NCBI RefSeq assembly: GCF_002355435.1 | Contig: NZ_AP017313.1 | Span: forward strand, 3,968,001-4,032,000 | DNA length: 64,000 nt | Source of the DNA: Mucilaginibacter gotjawali | GTDB taxonomy: Bacteria > Bacteroidota > Bacteroidia > Sphingobacteriales > Sphingobacteriaceae | Reading direction: 5' to 3' | Part shown: one piece after another, positions 31,929 to 41,326 of the stretch | Layout: every line of letters begins with the position of its first letter | Numbering within the stretch: the stretch's first letter is position 1 | The notes under the pieces: generated by a model | What the model was told of the DNA's origin: nothing | What the model saw: the letters and a program-made list of their open reading frames with translations, nothing else | Database searches by the model: none | Position numbers and translations under genes: made by a program

Positions 31929-33683
31929 ATGAAAGTAATCACCACCGAAGAGTTTGCCAAAGCCACCAAACTGGATAAGCTGAAAATGCCCGGCCTGGCA
32001 GCTTTGCTGATGGAGCTGATGAAAATTAACCAGGTTAACGATTTGTTTGCCCAGGCACAACCTAAACAGGGCCCTGATTTTGTTGACGCTATTCTGGAGG
32101 GCTGCGGTATTGATATCGAATTTGACGAAAAAGAACTGCGGAACATCCCTAAAACGGGCAGTTTTATTGCCATAGCCAACCACCCGTATGGTGGCATCGA
32201 GGGCATGGTATTGTTAAAAATATTGTGCATGGTAAGGCCCGATGCAAAGCTGATGGCCAACTTTCTGCTAAAAAAAATCCCCAACCTTGCCGATTATTTT
32301 ATCGCGGTAAACCCCTTTGAAAATATTGATCATTCTTCCTCCATAAGTGGCTTAAAAACCACACTTGAATTATTGGCCAACGGAACACCGATTGGCATTT
32401 TCCCGGCTGGCGAAGTATCCACCTTTAAGGTGGATAAAAAGCAGGTTACCGACCGCATGTGGCACCCGGTGGTGGGCAAGATCATCGCGAAAGCTAAAGT
32501 ACCCGTGGTACCTATTTATTTCCATGGCAATAATGGCCTGCTGTTTAATTTACTTAGTTTAATACATCCCGCATTGCGGACAGCCAAACTACCGTCCGAA
32601 CTTTTTAACAAACACGGGCATACCATTAAACTGCGGATAGGCAAACCTATTAGTATGGAAGACGTCTCCGGATTTAATAACAGCACAAAACTACTAAATT
32701 ATTTAAGGGCCCGTACTTATGCACTGGGTACCGGGCTCGAAGAGGAAAAAAAGATATTTCATCCCCGTAATATTTTCAAAATAAAAAAGCAACCGGTAGA
32801 AATAGCGCCAGAGATCAGCAGCGAGATCCTTGAAAAAGAAATAGCTCCTTTACGGGATGAATACCGCATTTGGGTAGAGAAGAATTACGAAGTTTTTATC
32901 GTGCCCACCTCCACTATCCCGAATGTGATCCGCGAAATAGGCCGGCTGCGGGAGCTGACTTTCAGGGATATTGGCGAAGGCACCAACAAGGCGAGTGACC
33001 TGGATGAATATGATATTTACTATCACCACCTGTTTATATGGGATGTGGAAGCAAAAATGATTGTAGGCGCCTATCGCCTTGGTTTGGGCGACGAAATATT
33101 TTACAGCATCGGCAAAAAGGGATTCTACGTTTCGGAACTGTTTAAAATCAAATCGCAGTTTACGCCCGTACTAAAAAAGAGCATTGAACTCGGGCGCTCG
33201 TGGATCCGAAAGGAATACCAGCAAAAACCCCTTCCGCTGTTTTTACTGTGGAAAGGGATCCTGAAATACCTGATTGACAACCCCCGCTACCGTTACCTGA
33301 TTGGCCCGGTAAGCATCAGCAACTCTTTTTCGAATTTCTCCAAATCGCTGATTGTCGACTATATCAACCGCCACCATTTTGATCATGAAATGGCGCAGTT
33401 TGTGAGGCCGAGGAAAAAATTTAAGGTTGATATGGAAAGCATCGATACCGACCTTTTGATGGAAGGTGAAGATACTTTTAAGGGACTTGATGCATTGATC
33501 TCCGAAGTGGAAACCCGCAACATCAAAGTACCCGTGCTGTTGCGCCAATATATTGCCCTGAACGCTAAGATCATCTGTTTTAATATCGACCCTAAATTTG
33601 CCGACTGCCTCGATGGCTTTTTAGTACTCGACCTTGAAAAAGTACCGCAGGATATTCTGGAGAAATTGGGGAAGAATTTGTGA
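31929..33683 (+). CDS. bifunctional acyltransferase (PlsC domain plus GNAT domain), OlsF-like
   Basis: A 584-residue fusion. The N-terminal 270 residues are a lysophospholipid acyltransferase-like domain with the catalytic motif AIANHPYGGIEG and the substrate motif IGIFPAGEVSTFK. Residues ~300-570 resemble the OlsB-type N-acyltransferase: NVIREIGRLRELTFRDIGEG, then YRYLIGPVSISNSF. The combination matches OlsF, which makes ornithine or glycine lipids by acylating the amino group and then the hydroxy fatty acid. A TATTTTTG -7-like motif at 31916-31923 lies so close to the ATG that the mRNA may be nearly leaderless. Single gene, divergent from the ComEA-like gene. Confidence 0.85.
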   Translation: MKVITTEEFAKATKLDKLKMPGLAALLMELMKINQVNDLFAQAQPKQGPDFVDAILEGCGIDIEFDEKELRNIPKTGSFIAIANHPYGGIEGMVLLKILCMVRPDAKLMANFLLKKIPNLADYFIAVNPFENIDHSSSISGLKTTLELLANGTPIGIFPAGEVSTFKVDKKQVTDRMWHPVVGKIIAKAKVPVVPIYFHGNNGLLFNLLSLIHPALRTAKLPSELFNKHGHTIKLRIGKPISMEDVSGFNNSTKLLNYLRARTYALGTGLEEEKKIFHPRNIFKIKKQPVEIAPEISSEILEKEIAPLRDEYRIWVEKNYEVFIVPTSTIPNVIREIGRLRELTFRDIGEGTNKASDLDEYDIYYHHLFIWDVEAKMIVGAYRLGLGDEIFYSIGKKGFYVSELFKIKSQFTPVLKKSIELGRSWIRKEYQQKPLPLFLLWKGILKYLIDNPRYRYLIGPVSISNSFSNFSKSLIVDYINRHHFDHEMAQFVRPRKKFKVDMESIDTDLLMEGEDTFKGLDALISEVETRNIKVPVLLRQYIALNAKIICFNIDPKFADCLDGFLVLDLEKVPQDILEKLGKNL

Positions 33684-33804
33684 GTAGTTGATTGGGTGAG
33701 TAGTTGATTTAGTTATATATGGTTATGAGCTCACTCAACCAACTTTATCAACTTAATCCAACTCAATCTAACTTAATCAACCCAATTTAACTCAATCAAC
33801 TCCC
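33684..33804. repeat. word palindrome after the OlsF-like gene
   Basis: Left arm GAGTAGTTGATTGGGTGAGT then AGTTGATTTAG; right arm ATCAACTTAATCCAACTCAA then repeated TCAACCC and TCAACTC words. C-poor arm first, G-poor arm second. It lies between convergent genes and could act as a bidirectional terminator. Confidence 0.7.
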
Positions 33805-34308
33805 CTATGGCAATTGCTGCTGAACAAAATATTGATTGACAATTATGGTATCAAGCGGGGCGTTACTGGCTGTTCCGATAATTACGGATGCGTTTATCAG
33901 CCAATGTGTAGCATCCGTTCTCTTCCCTTTAATTTCGCCGCCTATCGGCTTAACATTAGCCAATACATCACAACATGCACAGGAAAACACATAGCCCGAT
34001 ACCTGGCCGGCTGCTATCTGGTTTGAAGTGATGTCGAAATCGTTGTTGCTAAGGGCCGTTTTAAAATAAATTTCGGTAGCAGCATCACATATCGTATTAT
34101 TTACGCTTTTATACCAAAACACCCTGGAGTTGCCGGAGACAGGCTTGCTCCAATCCTTAAAATCAGCATTGTTATAGTAATTATAAGTACAGGTTGAATT
34201 TGTCGGACAAGTTGTTAATGTACCGTTAAGCGTTACCTGGGGGTTACTGCCTTTTTTGCAGCTGAATAAGATAAAACTGAGGATTAATACGGTTGATAAA
34301 GTCTTCAT
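33805..34308 (-). CDS. putative lipoprotein, unknown family
   Basis: A 167-residue protein with a lipoprotein signal: KTLSTVLILSFILFSC, with lipobox LFSC giving the acylated cysteine near residue 17. The mature part has several cysteines (TTCPTNSTCTYNYYN, VFSCACCDVL) and many threonine and asparagine residues, suggesting a disulfide-stabilised secreted domain. I do not recognise the family. The ATG at 34308 is chosen because it directly precedes the signal peptide. Confidence 0.7.
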   Translation of the reverse strand: MKTLSTVLILSFILFSCKKGSNPQVTLNGTLTTCPTNSTCTYNYYNNADFKDWSKPVSGNSRVFWYKSVNNTICDAATEIYFKTALSNNDFDITSNQIAAGQVSGYVFSCACCDVLANVKPIGGEIKGKRTDATHWLINASVIIGTASNAPLDTIIVNQYFVQQQLP

Positions 34309-34380
34309 AGGGTTATTTGTTGAATTTATAAACAATACGGCATCGAAAACCTTTCCGCGACAAATCGGAAATTTATTATT

Positions 34381-34605
34381 TAACGTGAGTTCGAGATAAG
34401 AAAAACCTTTGCTCCGCCTCGTCGCGGACTACCGCTTTGTAGCACTATGTTCAAACGTTATTTTTGCCGCGTCAGCGGTTACCCAATTCGCGAAGGGTAG
34501 CCACTGACGTGGCAATTATCCCTGGTATTTGGTTTCTACAAAGCGGTAGCCCCCATGGGGCATTTTGAAATTGTGTGCTAAATTTCCTATATCGAACTCA
34601 CGTTA
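34381..34605. mobile_element. 225 bp nested-palindrome element E1
   Basis: Perfect 14-base inverted ends TAACGTGAGTTCGA. Inside are further inverted pairs: CTACCGCTTTGTAG with CTACAAAGCGGTAG, and GCCGCGTCAGCGGTTACCC with GGGTAGCCACTGACGTGGC. The whole element can fold back on itself. No coding capacity. MITE-like, single copy in this window. Confidence 0.7.
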
Positions 34606-34628
34606 TTTAAACTATTTTCTAGGAATAA

Positions 34629-34830
34629 GAGGCTATCTCAAAAGTCTCTATATGTGAAAGGTAACCAAATTATATATTGAACAGATGGACCTTTGTGACC
34701 ACAGTGTCCTTTCTTAGTGCCCGTTGTGGTAAAAAACAAACCACTAAGGCCACAAAGAATACACTAAGAACACTAAATCCAAATTTTATTTCGTTTGCTT
34801 TTCAGTTTATAGACTTTTGATACAGCCTCC
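34629..34830. mobile_element. 200 bp nested-palindrome element E2
   Basis: Inverted ends GAGGCTATCTCAAAAGTC and GACTTTTGATACAGCCTC (about 16 of 18 complementary). Inner pairs: CTTTGTGACCACAGTG and CCACTAAGGCCACAAAG. It starts 23 bases after E1 but is unrelated in sequence. E1 and E2 together fill the 34309-34837 gap. Confidence 0.7.
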
Positions 34831-34837
34831 TTAAAGA

Positions 34838-35368
34838 TTAATACCTGATCGAATACTTTTTCAGGATAAAATGCAATAGCCATATAGGCCCTATGAGGAG
34901 GAACCGCAGGTCATCAAAAAATGATGGTTTTTTTCCTTCTATTTTATGGCCGATGAACTGCCCGATCCATGCGACAACGAAAATGATCAAACAAACAAGC
35001 CATAGGGCAGGGCCTCCTGCCTTTTGGATGTCTTCTATTTTTATTACTCCGTAACTAAAAGCAAATAAAATAAGCAGCATGAAGTACGACAGCACCGGCG
35101 ATAACCTGTAGTAATAATAACAGCTAAAAGCAAGCAAAAAAGAAGCCCAGTTGATAAACCCATTGTACTGTCCCAGAAATTTAAGGTAAGGAAACGGGAT
35201 GGCCCATACCAGGCCAAACAAACTGAACACGATCAAAGGGACACAGATCCAATGGATGAGTTTATTGGTTGGGTTTTGATGGCTTTCGGCGTATTTGTCA
35301 AAATAAACGTCCACGGGCCGCTTTTCAACAGCATTTGCAGAGGTTTTTTTATTTGATGTAGTATTCAA
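34838..35368 (-). CDS. DUF962/Mpo1-like membrane protein
   Basis: A 176-residue protein of the Mpo1-like (DUF962) family: VDVYFDKYAESHQNPTNKLI then HWICVPLIVFSLFGLVW, and WIGQFIGHKIEGKKPSFFDD then LRFLLIGPIWLL. Four hydrophobic helices are expected. The family's histidines, here the H in ESHQNP, IHW and FIGHK, are conserved; yeast Mpo1 is an iron-dependent dioxygenase acting on 2-hydroxy fatty acids. Given the OlsF-type gene nearby, a role in hydroxy-lipid breakdown is possible but unproven. Confidence 0.85.
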   Translation of the reverse strand: MNTTSNKKTSANAVEKRPVDVYFDKYAESHQNPTNKLIHWICVPLIVFSLFGLVWAIPFPYLKFLGQYNGFINWASFLLAFSCYYYYRLSPVLSYFMLLILFAFSYGVIKIEDIQKAGGPALWLVCLIIFVVAWIGQFIGHKIEGKKPSFFDDLRFLLIGPIWLLHFILKKYSIRY

Positions 35369-35383
35369 TTCTTATTAAAAAAT

Positions 35384-35475
35384 TTGTCATTTCGAAGAGA
35401 GAAATCCTTTACACCCTGCACGCACCAGCGGGCATGGCGTAAAAGATTTCTCCTCGTTCCTCGTCGAAATGACAA
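35384..35475. mobile_element. 92 bp MITE-like element, GTCATTTCGA ends
   Basis: Inverted ends TTGTCATTTCGA and TCGAAATGACAA, with subterminal GAGAAATC and GATTTCTC. A shortened relative occurs at 44926-44956 behind dnaE. It lies between DUF962 and rny. Confidence 0.7.
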
Positions 35476-35486
35476 GGGGTTTGTTT

Positions 35487-37055
35487 CTATTTAGCAAACG
35501 CAACCGACCTGGTTTCCCTGATCACGGTAACTTTTATTTGTCCCGGATAGGTCATTTCGGTTTGTATGCGGTTGGATATGTCTGCTGCCAGTATTTCGGA
35601 TTGTGCATCGCTTATCTTTTCGCTTTCTACTACTACACGCAGCTCACGCCCGGCTTGTATCGCGAATGTTTTTTCAACACCGGGATAAGATAATGCCAAT
35701 TCTTCCAGTTCTTTTAAGCGTTTGATGTAGCTTTCAACTACCTCGCGGCGTGCGCCGGGGCGGGCACCTGATATCGCGTCACAAACCTGGATGATCGGCG
35801 ATAACATCGAAGTCATTTCCACCTCATCGTGGTGGGCGCCAATGGCGTTGCAAACTTCAGGATGCTCTTTATACTTTTCAGCTAACTGCATGCCCAAAAT
35901 AGCGTGCGGTAATTCCGGGTTATCATCAGGTACTTTACCAATATCATGTAACAAACCTGCACGTTTTGCCAGCTTCACATTCAGGCCCAATTCAGCTGCC
36001 ATGGTAGCGCAGAAATTGGCTACTTCGCGGGAGTGCTGCAACAGGTTTTGTCCGTAAGATGAGCGGTAACGCATCCGCCCTACCATCCGGATGAGCTCAG
36101 GGTGCAGGCCATTGATACCCAAATCGATCACGGTACGCTCCCCTATCTCCACAATTTCTTCTTCGATCTGTTTTTTGGTTTTGGCAACCACTTCTTCAAT
36201 ACGTGCCGGGTGGATCCGTCCGTCCGTTACTAAACGGTGCATCGCCAGGCGGGCAATTTCGCGCCTCACCGGGTCAAAGCCCGAAAGAATGATGGCCTCA
36301 GGCGTGTCATCCACAATAATTTCGATACCGGTGGCTGCTTCCAGCGCGCGGATGTTTCTGCCTTCACGCCCAATAATACGGCCCTTTATTTCATCATTCT
36401 CAATGTTGAAAATAGAAACTGTGTTCTCAATCGCACTTTCAGTTGCAGTCCTTTGAATCGTTTGGATAACAATCTTTTTAGCTTCTTTGGTAGCCGTTAA
36501 TTTGGCTTCGTCAACAATGTCTTTGATCTGTGCCATGGCCTTGCTGCGGGCTTCTTCCCGCAAATTATCCACCAGCTGGTTCTTCGCATCTTCGGCAGAT
36601 AAGCCGGCAATGGTTTCCAATTGCTGTACGTGCGAGTTTTTCAGAATTTCAACTTCTTCCTGTTTTTTCAACACAATTTCGGTCTGGCGTTCAAGGTTTT
36701 TACGCACATTGTCCAGCTCAGCTTCCTTACGGTTCATGTTTTCCAAACGGGAGTTCAACGATTGTTCCTTTTGTTTAACGCCGTTTTCGCGCTGGTTGAT
36801 GGTATTGTTTTTTTCGTTGACCTGCTGTTCATGTTCCGCTTTCATCTGTAAAAAGCGCTCTTTCGCTTCCAGTAATTTATTCTTTTTCAGGATTTCGGAG
36901 TCGTTTTCAGCATCTTTCAGGATCTTTTTTACTTTATTCTGAGCAGCTACTTCCTGATCTTTAAAGAGTTTTCGTAGTAAAAAGCGCCCTATGAGCACGC
37001 CCGGGAGGCCTCCTATCAGCACGCCGATAATGAGATATAATAGTGTACTATTCAT
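35487..37055 (-). CDS. rny: ribonuclease Y
   Basis: A 522-residue membrane-anchored endoribonuclease. Residues 4-28 form the N-terminal anchor (LLYLIIGVLIGGLPGVLIG). A long coiled coil runs to about 190, a KH domain follows (GRIIGREGRNIRALEAATGI), then the HD domain with LLQHSREVANF and AKRAGLLHDIGKVPD carrying the metal-binding histidines and HD pair. It starts mRNA decay. The length matches Bacteroidota homologues. It is preceded by a structured RNA candidate and zapA on the same strand. Confidence 0.96.
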   Translation of the reverse strand: MNSTLLYLIIGVLIGGLPGVLIGRFLLRKLFKDQEVAAQNKVKKILKDAENDSEILKKNKLLEAKERFLQMKAEHEQQVNEKNNTINQRENGVKQKEQSLNSRLENMNRKEAELDNVRKNLERQTEIVLKKQEEVEILKNSHVQQLETIAGLSAEDAKNQLVDNLREEARSKAMAQIKDIVDEAKLTATKEAKKIVIQTIQRTATESAIENTVSIFNIENDEIKGRIIGREGRNIRALEAATGIEIIVDDTPEAIILSGFDPVRREIARLAMHRLVTDGRIHPARIEEVVAKTKKQIEEEIVEIGERTVIDLGINGLHPELIRMVGRMRYRSSYGQNLLQHSREVANFCATMAAELGLNVKLAKRAGLLHDIGKVPDDNPELPHAILGMQLAEKYKEHPEVCNAIGAHHDEVEMTSMLSPIIQVCDAISGARPGARREVVESYIKRLKELEELALSYPGVEKTFAIQAGRELRVVVESEKISDAQSEILAADISNRIQTEMTYPGQIKVTVIRETRSVAFAK

Positions 37056-37083
37056 TGTTTATTTATAAATATATAATTGGTAT

Positions 37084-37256
37084 AAAAAAAAACCGCGTCT
37101 AAATTTTTAAGTATCATGTATTTAAAACCTCAAATGGGACAGTTTGGAATCATGGGTTACCGTTAATTGAAACGACTAACGCATGCCTCTTTGATCCGCT
37201 GAATATTGAAGCGTTAAGTTTTTAATAGTGATACTTAAAATTTAACCGCGGTTAAA
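37084..37256 (-). ncRNA. structured RNA candidate between zapA and rny (possible 6S RNA)
   Basis: In the 235-base gap, CCGCGGTTAAATTTTAAGT (with ATCA after it, 37229-37251) pairs with the complementary 37093-37116 over more than 20 positions with one two-base mismatch. An inner stem CTTAACGC/GCGTTAG lies inside. The closing stem is followed by eight T on the minus strand, so a ~170-base RNA with an intrinsic terminator is plausible. Size, rod-like closing stem and a position downstream of zapA, where enterobacterial ssrS lies, suggest 6S RNA. The 3' side of the interior is longer than in the standard model, so a nested palindromic element is the alternative. Confidence 0.45.
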
Positions 37257-37290
37257 TCTTAAATGCTCTTGCACTTGATGTAAAGAACGT

Positions 37291-37584
37291 TTATTGCTTT
37301 GAAAAAAATTCCGTTAATAAATAATCCAACTGGTAAACCTTTTCAGTTACTTCTGTATCTTCAACTGTAACCTTTTTTTCTGCCTTTAATGATGATGTTG
37401 CATAATGCAGCACACACATCGAAAGCAAATCCTGTTTATCCCGCACCGCATAATTTTCCTGATATTCCTTTATCCGGTCATTAATCAGCTTGGCTGCCCT
37501 ACGTATTATTTCTTCCTCTTCCATGTTTACCTTTAATGGGTAAACTCTGTCAGCAATATTTATTTTTATGGAGATTTCTCCCAT
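37291..37584 (-). CDS. zapA: cell division protein ZapA
   Basis: A 97-residue ZapA: N-terminal EISIKINIADRVYPLKV, then MEEEEIIRRAAKLINDRIKE and a C-terminal coiled coil. ZapA binds and bundles FtsZ filaments at the division ring. It lies 21 bases after the small coiled-coil gene 37606-37893 and downstream of pheT, the usual Bacteroidota order pheT-(coiled coil)-zapA-rny. Confidence 0.92.
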   Translation of the reverse strand: MGEISIKINIADRVYPLKVNMEEEEIIRRAAKLINDRIKEYQENYAVRDKQDLLSMCVLHYATSSLKAEKKVTVEDTEVTEKVYQLDYLLTEFFSKQ

Positions 37585-37605
37585 CTGAGCTTTTCACTAT
37601 TTGTA

Positions 37606-37893
37606 CTATTTTTTCAATAATACAATACACTTATCAATTTCTTGCACAAATTCGTTAATTTTTTGCTTTATGTCAAGACTTTTTTCATTTGTTTCTGAAA
37701 AAGATCTCGCCATTTTCAAAGCGCGGAGCTTTTCCTCCACTTCTTTGGTCTTATTTTTACTGGCTTCCAGCGCTACGGACAGCGCCTCGCTCTCCAGTTT
37801 CAACAAGTCGTTTTCCTCCTGCAAAGCACCGCAAAGCTCAATTAAGTGCTCTGTTCTATTTACGATACGGGTTAATTGCTCTGCTAGGGCCAT
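37606..37893 (-). CDS. small coiled-coil protein beside ZapA
   Basis: A 95-residue protein that is almost entirely heptad-patterned (ELCGALQEENDLLKLESEAL, then VEEKLRALKMARS). It has no known enzymatic motif. Its fixed place upstream of zapA and its size suggest a division-ring accessory protein comparable with ZapB; that is inference from context. Confidence 0.75.
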   Translation of the reverse strand: MALAEQLTRIVNRTEHLIELCGALQEENDLLKLESEALSVALEASKNKTKEVEEKLRALKMARSFSETNEKSLDIKQKINEFVQEIDKCIVLLKK

Positions 37894-37901
37894 TGTATTT
37901 T

Positions 37902-38036
37902 AGTTGATTGGGTTGTATTAAGTTGATTGAGTTAGATGAAGTTATTTTATTTTACAACACATTAAATTTAAAGTCGAAATATATTAAATAAATATTAAAA
38001 CTCAATCAACAACTCACCAAATCAACTTAATCAACT
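37902..38036. repeat. word palindrome between pheT and the coiled-coil gene
   Basis: Left arm TAGTTGATTGGGTTGTATTA then AGTTGATTGAGTTAG; right arm ACTCAATCAACAACTCACCA then AATCAACTTAATCAACTAC. The word TAGTTGATT is shared with 33684-33804. The right arm overlaps the restored pheT stop codon. Confidence 0.75.
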
Positions 38037-40433
38037 ACTTCCTTATCTCCGCTCCTGATTCCTTCTCCAGGTTGTAAATTAATTTTTGCATAATGCCGTC
38101 GATCGCTTTATCGGTGAGCGTTTTTTCACTGTCCTGCAAAATAAAGCTTAACGCGTATGATTTTTGCCTGCCGGGAGTTTGTCGCCCTGGTAAACATCAA
38201 ACACATTTACATCCTGCAATAATTTACGTTCTGTTTTCTGGGCGATCTGTTTTAACTGACCAAAAGTTACGTTTTTATCGATCAGCATGGAAAGGTCGCG
38301 CCTTACTGCCGGGAATTTTGAGATCTCGGCATAAACAATTTTGTTTTTACGCACCTGTTTCAGGATCATATCAAAATTAAAATCGGCATAAAAAACTTCC
38401 TTATCAACGTCCGTCTTTTTCAGGGCTTCAGCTGCTACCGAGCCGAATTTAACCAGCTGTTTATTGTTCAGCTTATATTGCAAACCATAAGCAAGCTTTT
38501 TACAGGTAGCATCCTCCACTAAAATGTCGCTGATACCGATTTTTGCAAGCACACCATCAACCACAGCTTTTAAATTATAAAAAGAAGCAGGCTTGCTTTT
38601 TTGATTCCACTGCGCAGCAACATCCGATCCTGTGATGAAAACGGCGAACCGCTGGGTCTCGATGTATTTTTCCTCTTCAACCGAATAAACCTTTCCAAAC
38701 TCATAAAGCTTCAGGTCTGGATTTTTGTGGTTTTGATTATACGCGATGGCTTCCAGCCCAGAGAATAGCATACTCTGGCGCATCACATCCAGGTCGTTGC
38801 TCAAAGGGTTTAAAATCTTTACCGCAGTATCCAGGTTAGATGAATAGGCGGATTTGGTTAGCGAGTTCGACATGATCTCGTTAAAACCGTTGGCGGTCAG
38901 CAAATCGGATATAAGGCTTTGTACCGAATCCTTTTCGGGCCGCTGCGAATTATTTAACGATGCCCTTACCTGTGTTGGGATCTCAATATTATTGTAACCG
39001 TAAATCCGCAGGATCTCTTCCACCACATCCACATCCCTGGTGATGTCAACACGATATGGCGGCACCTTTAGTGAGAGCACTTCACTTGTTTCGTTTACGA
39101 TCTCCATTTCCAAAGCTTTCAGGATGCCTTTTATTTCATCGTGAGGGATTGCTTTACCAATAAGCCTGTCAATAGTTTTATAAGTAACGTCAACTTCAAA
39201 CGGCGCAACAGGGTTCGGGTAATTATCCGAAATCTGCGACGATATTTTCCCGCCTGCTATTTCCTGTATCAGCAAAGCAGCTCTTTTTAAGGCAAAAACA
39301 GTCATGTTAGGATCTGTGCCGCGCTCAAACCGGAAAGAGGCATCGGATTTTAAACCGTGACGTTTGGAAGTTTTGCGAACGGATACCGGGTTAAAATAAG
39401 CGCTCTCCAAAAATATGTTTTTGGTAGTTGCTTTAACACCTGATCCTATCCCGCCGAACACCCCTGCAATGCACATTGGTTTTTCCGCATCGCAGATCAT
39501 CAGGTCGTCGGCAGAAAGTTTGCGCTCTACCTCGTCCAAAGTTTTAAATAAAGTTCCTTCAGGGCAGTTTTTTACGATCACTGTATCACCTGCTATTTCA
39601 TCGGCGTCAAAGGCATGCAGGGGCTGCCCAAGGTCGTGCAAAACATAGTTGGTAGCATCTACAATGTTGTTGATAGAACGGATGCCTATCACCGCCAAAC
39701 GCTCTTTCAACCATTTAGGCGAATCCTTTACCTCCACCCCTGAAATGGTCACCCCCGAATATCTTGGGCTGGCCTGTTCGTTTTCTACGATCACTTTGAT
39801 TGTACGATTAGTACTATCAACCTTAAATGCGGATACATCAGGTCTTTTTACCGCGATCTTTAAAAAAGCGGCAATATCCCTTGCCGTACCCAAATGCGAA
39901 GCAGCATCAGCGCGGTTTGGCGTTAAGCCGATCTCGTACAGATAGTCGTCGTTTATTTTAAAATAAGCTTTGGCAGGAGTTCCGACAACGGCATTTTCAT
40001 CCAGTACCATAATACCTGCATGGTCGGTACCAAGGCCTATCTCATCCTCGGCACAGATCATCCCTTCAGATGCTTCGCCCCTTATTTTTGATTTATTTAT
40101 TTTAAAAGGTTCGCCAATGGTTGGATAAACGGTAGTGCCCACGGTGGCAACAACCACTTTTTGCCCGGCGGCAACATTACTGGCTCCGCAAACAACCTGC
40201 AGGTCTTCGCCGGTGCCCGCATCTACCTTAGTCACTTTCAAGCGGTCGGCATTGGGGTGCTGGGTACATTCTTTCACGTAACCAATTACCAAACCTTCCA
40301 GCCCGCCAGGGATAGGCTGAACTTTTTCAAGGCTCTCCACTTCCAAACCGGTACCTGTCAAAATCGTCGAGATCTCTTCAGGGGTTTTATCTGTATCAAT
40401 AAACGCTTTCAGCCAATTATAGGATATCTTCAT
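38035..40433 (-). CDS. pheT: phenylalanine--tRNA ligase beta subunit (frameshift near the 3' end)
   Basis: An intact reading frame runs from 40433 to 38148 (761 residues). It contains the EMAP-type tRNA-binding domain (LVIGYVKECTQHPNADRLKV), B3/B4 and B5 domains and most of the FDX-ACB anticodon-binding domain. It then ends abnormally as GDKLPAGKNHTR. One extra base in the five-base T run at 38161-38165 (A on the coding strand) restores GDKLPAGKKSYALSFILQDS and a normal ending at 38035, about 799 residues in all. PheT is essential, so a sequencing error or tolerated slippage at the A run is more likely than a dead gene. It charges tRNA-Phe with PheS, which is not in this window. Confidence 0.93.
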
Positions 40434-40575
40434 TATAACGCAACAATAATCGGCAAAGATAGGATTTAGTCCGAAAGTCGGGAAGGCTGGAAGACGGAAT
40501 TGGGAAAAGAAAAAATTAAGTCAAACCAAATGGGGCAAAAATTCGAAAATTACATATCTTTAATCCTAAACATCT

Positions 40576-40787
40576 GGGAAATCGCATTTAAAAACTTGTC
40601 GCTTAATGGTGGCTAAAACCGTTGTTTTTTGTTTGTTTTTGCCGTTCCTTAAAAGGAACGGCAATGAATTTTAGAAGCATCATCTTTCATTCATTGCCGT
40701 TGGCTTCAGCCAACGGGTAAATTAAAGCAATAAAGATGGCTTTAGCCTCAATTACAAATATGCTTGGTTTTTTAAACGCGATTTCCC
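40576..40787. mobile_element. 212 bp nested-palindrome element D, copy 1
   Basis: Inverted ends GGGAAATCGCATTTAAAAAC and TTTTTAAACGCGATTTCCC. Internal palindromes: GCCGTTCCTTAAAAGGAACG, and GCCGTTGGCTTCAGCCAACG with GG after it. It is the reverse complement of copies at 59080-59291 and 63338-63549. It occupies most of the 40434-40897 gap upstream of higA. Confidence 0.85.
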
Positions 40788-40897
40788 TGCCCCAACCAGG
40801 TTTTTTATGGCAACTTAAACAATGTTGTTGCATGGGCGGGTTAAATCTACCGTCGTTTTAGATGTTGATTACGTAGATTATCATTAAAGGAGGAATT

Positions 40898-41197
40898 ATG
40901 TTAAAAAGAGGACTGCCCCCATCTCACCCCGGGGAAATATTAAAAGAAATGTTTATTGCTGAACGCGGCTTAACTATTACTGAAGTAGCTAAAGGATTAA
41001 ATATGGCAAGGGCTAATTTATCATCTGTAATTAATGGGCATTTAGGGATCAGTCCGGAGCTTGCGGTTAAATTATCAGAAGCTTTTGGCAACACAACTCA
41101 GTTTTGGGTTAACCTTCAAAACAATTATGAACTGTGGCATGCCGAAAGAAAAATAGATCGTAGTATAATCCGGCATTTTGATAAAATAGCGGTGTAA
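40898..41197 (+). CDS. higA: HigA-family antitoxin / HTH regulator
   Basis: A 99-residue helix-turn-helix protein: LPPSHPGEILKEMFIAERG, then ITEVAKGLNMARANLSSVIN with GHLGISPELAVKLSEAFG. This is the HigA (VapI-like) family, normally encoded after the toxin gene higB. No higB is present; element D copy 1 occupies the upstream region, so the toxin gene is absent or was displaced. It has a near-perfect Shine-Dalgarno sequence (AAAGGAGG at 40886-40893), rare in this window, which suggests high or regulated translation. Confidence 0.88.
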   Translation: MLKRGLPPSHPGEILKEMFIAERGLTITEVAKGLNMARANLSSVINGHLGISPELAVKLSEAFGNTTQFWVNLQNNYELWHAERKIDRSIIRHFDKIAV

Positions 41198-41290
41198 GAT
41201 TGAGTCACTGTCCGCCAAAAATTAGTTATTAAAATCAGCATTTTTTCTCCACAAATCCGAAATCGAACATCCAAAACCCGAAATTCACCC

Positions 41291-41298
41291 TAACTTTG
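41291..41298 (+). promoter_or_regulatory. -7 element upstream of dnaE
   Basis: TAACTTTG fits TAnnTTTG, 28 bases before the dnaE ATG. No clear TTTG is found at -33. Confidence 0.45.
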
Positions 41299-41326
41299 CT
41301 ATCTTCTAAAAAGGGATAAAAACATC

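Noticed and set aside
38148..38170. Programmed -1 frameshift in pheT
   Set aside because: The site GGC AAA AAT is not a canonical X XXY YYZ heptamer, and three other genes show the same kind of one-base shortage, so error is favoured. Not fully excluded.
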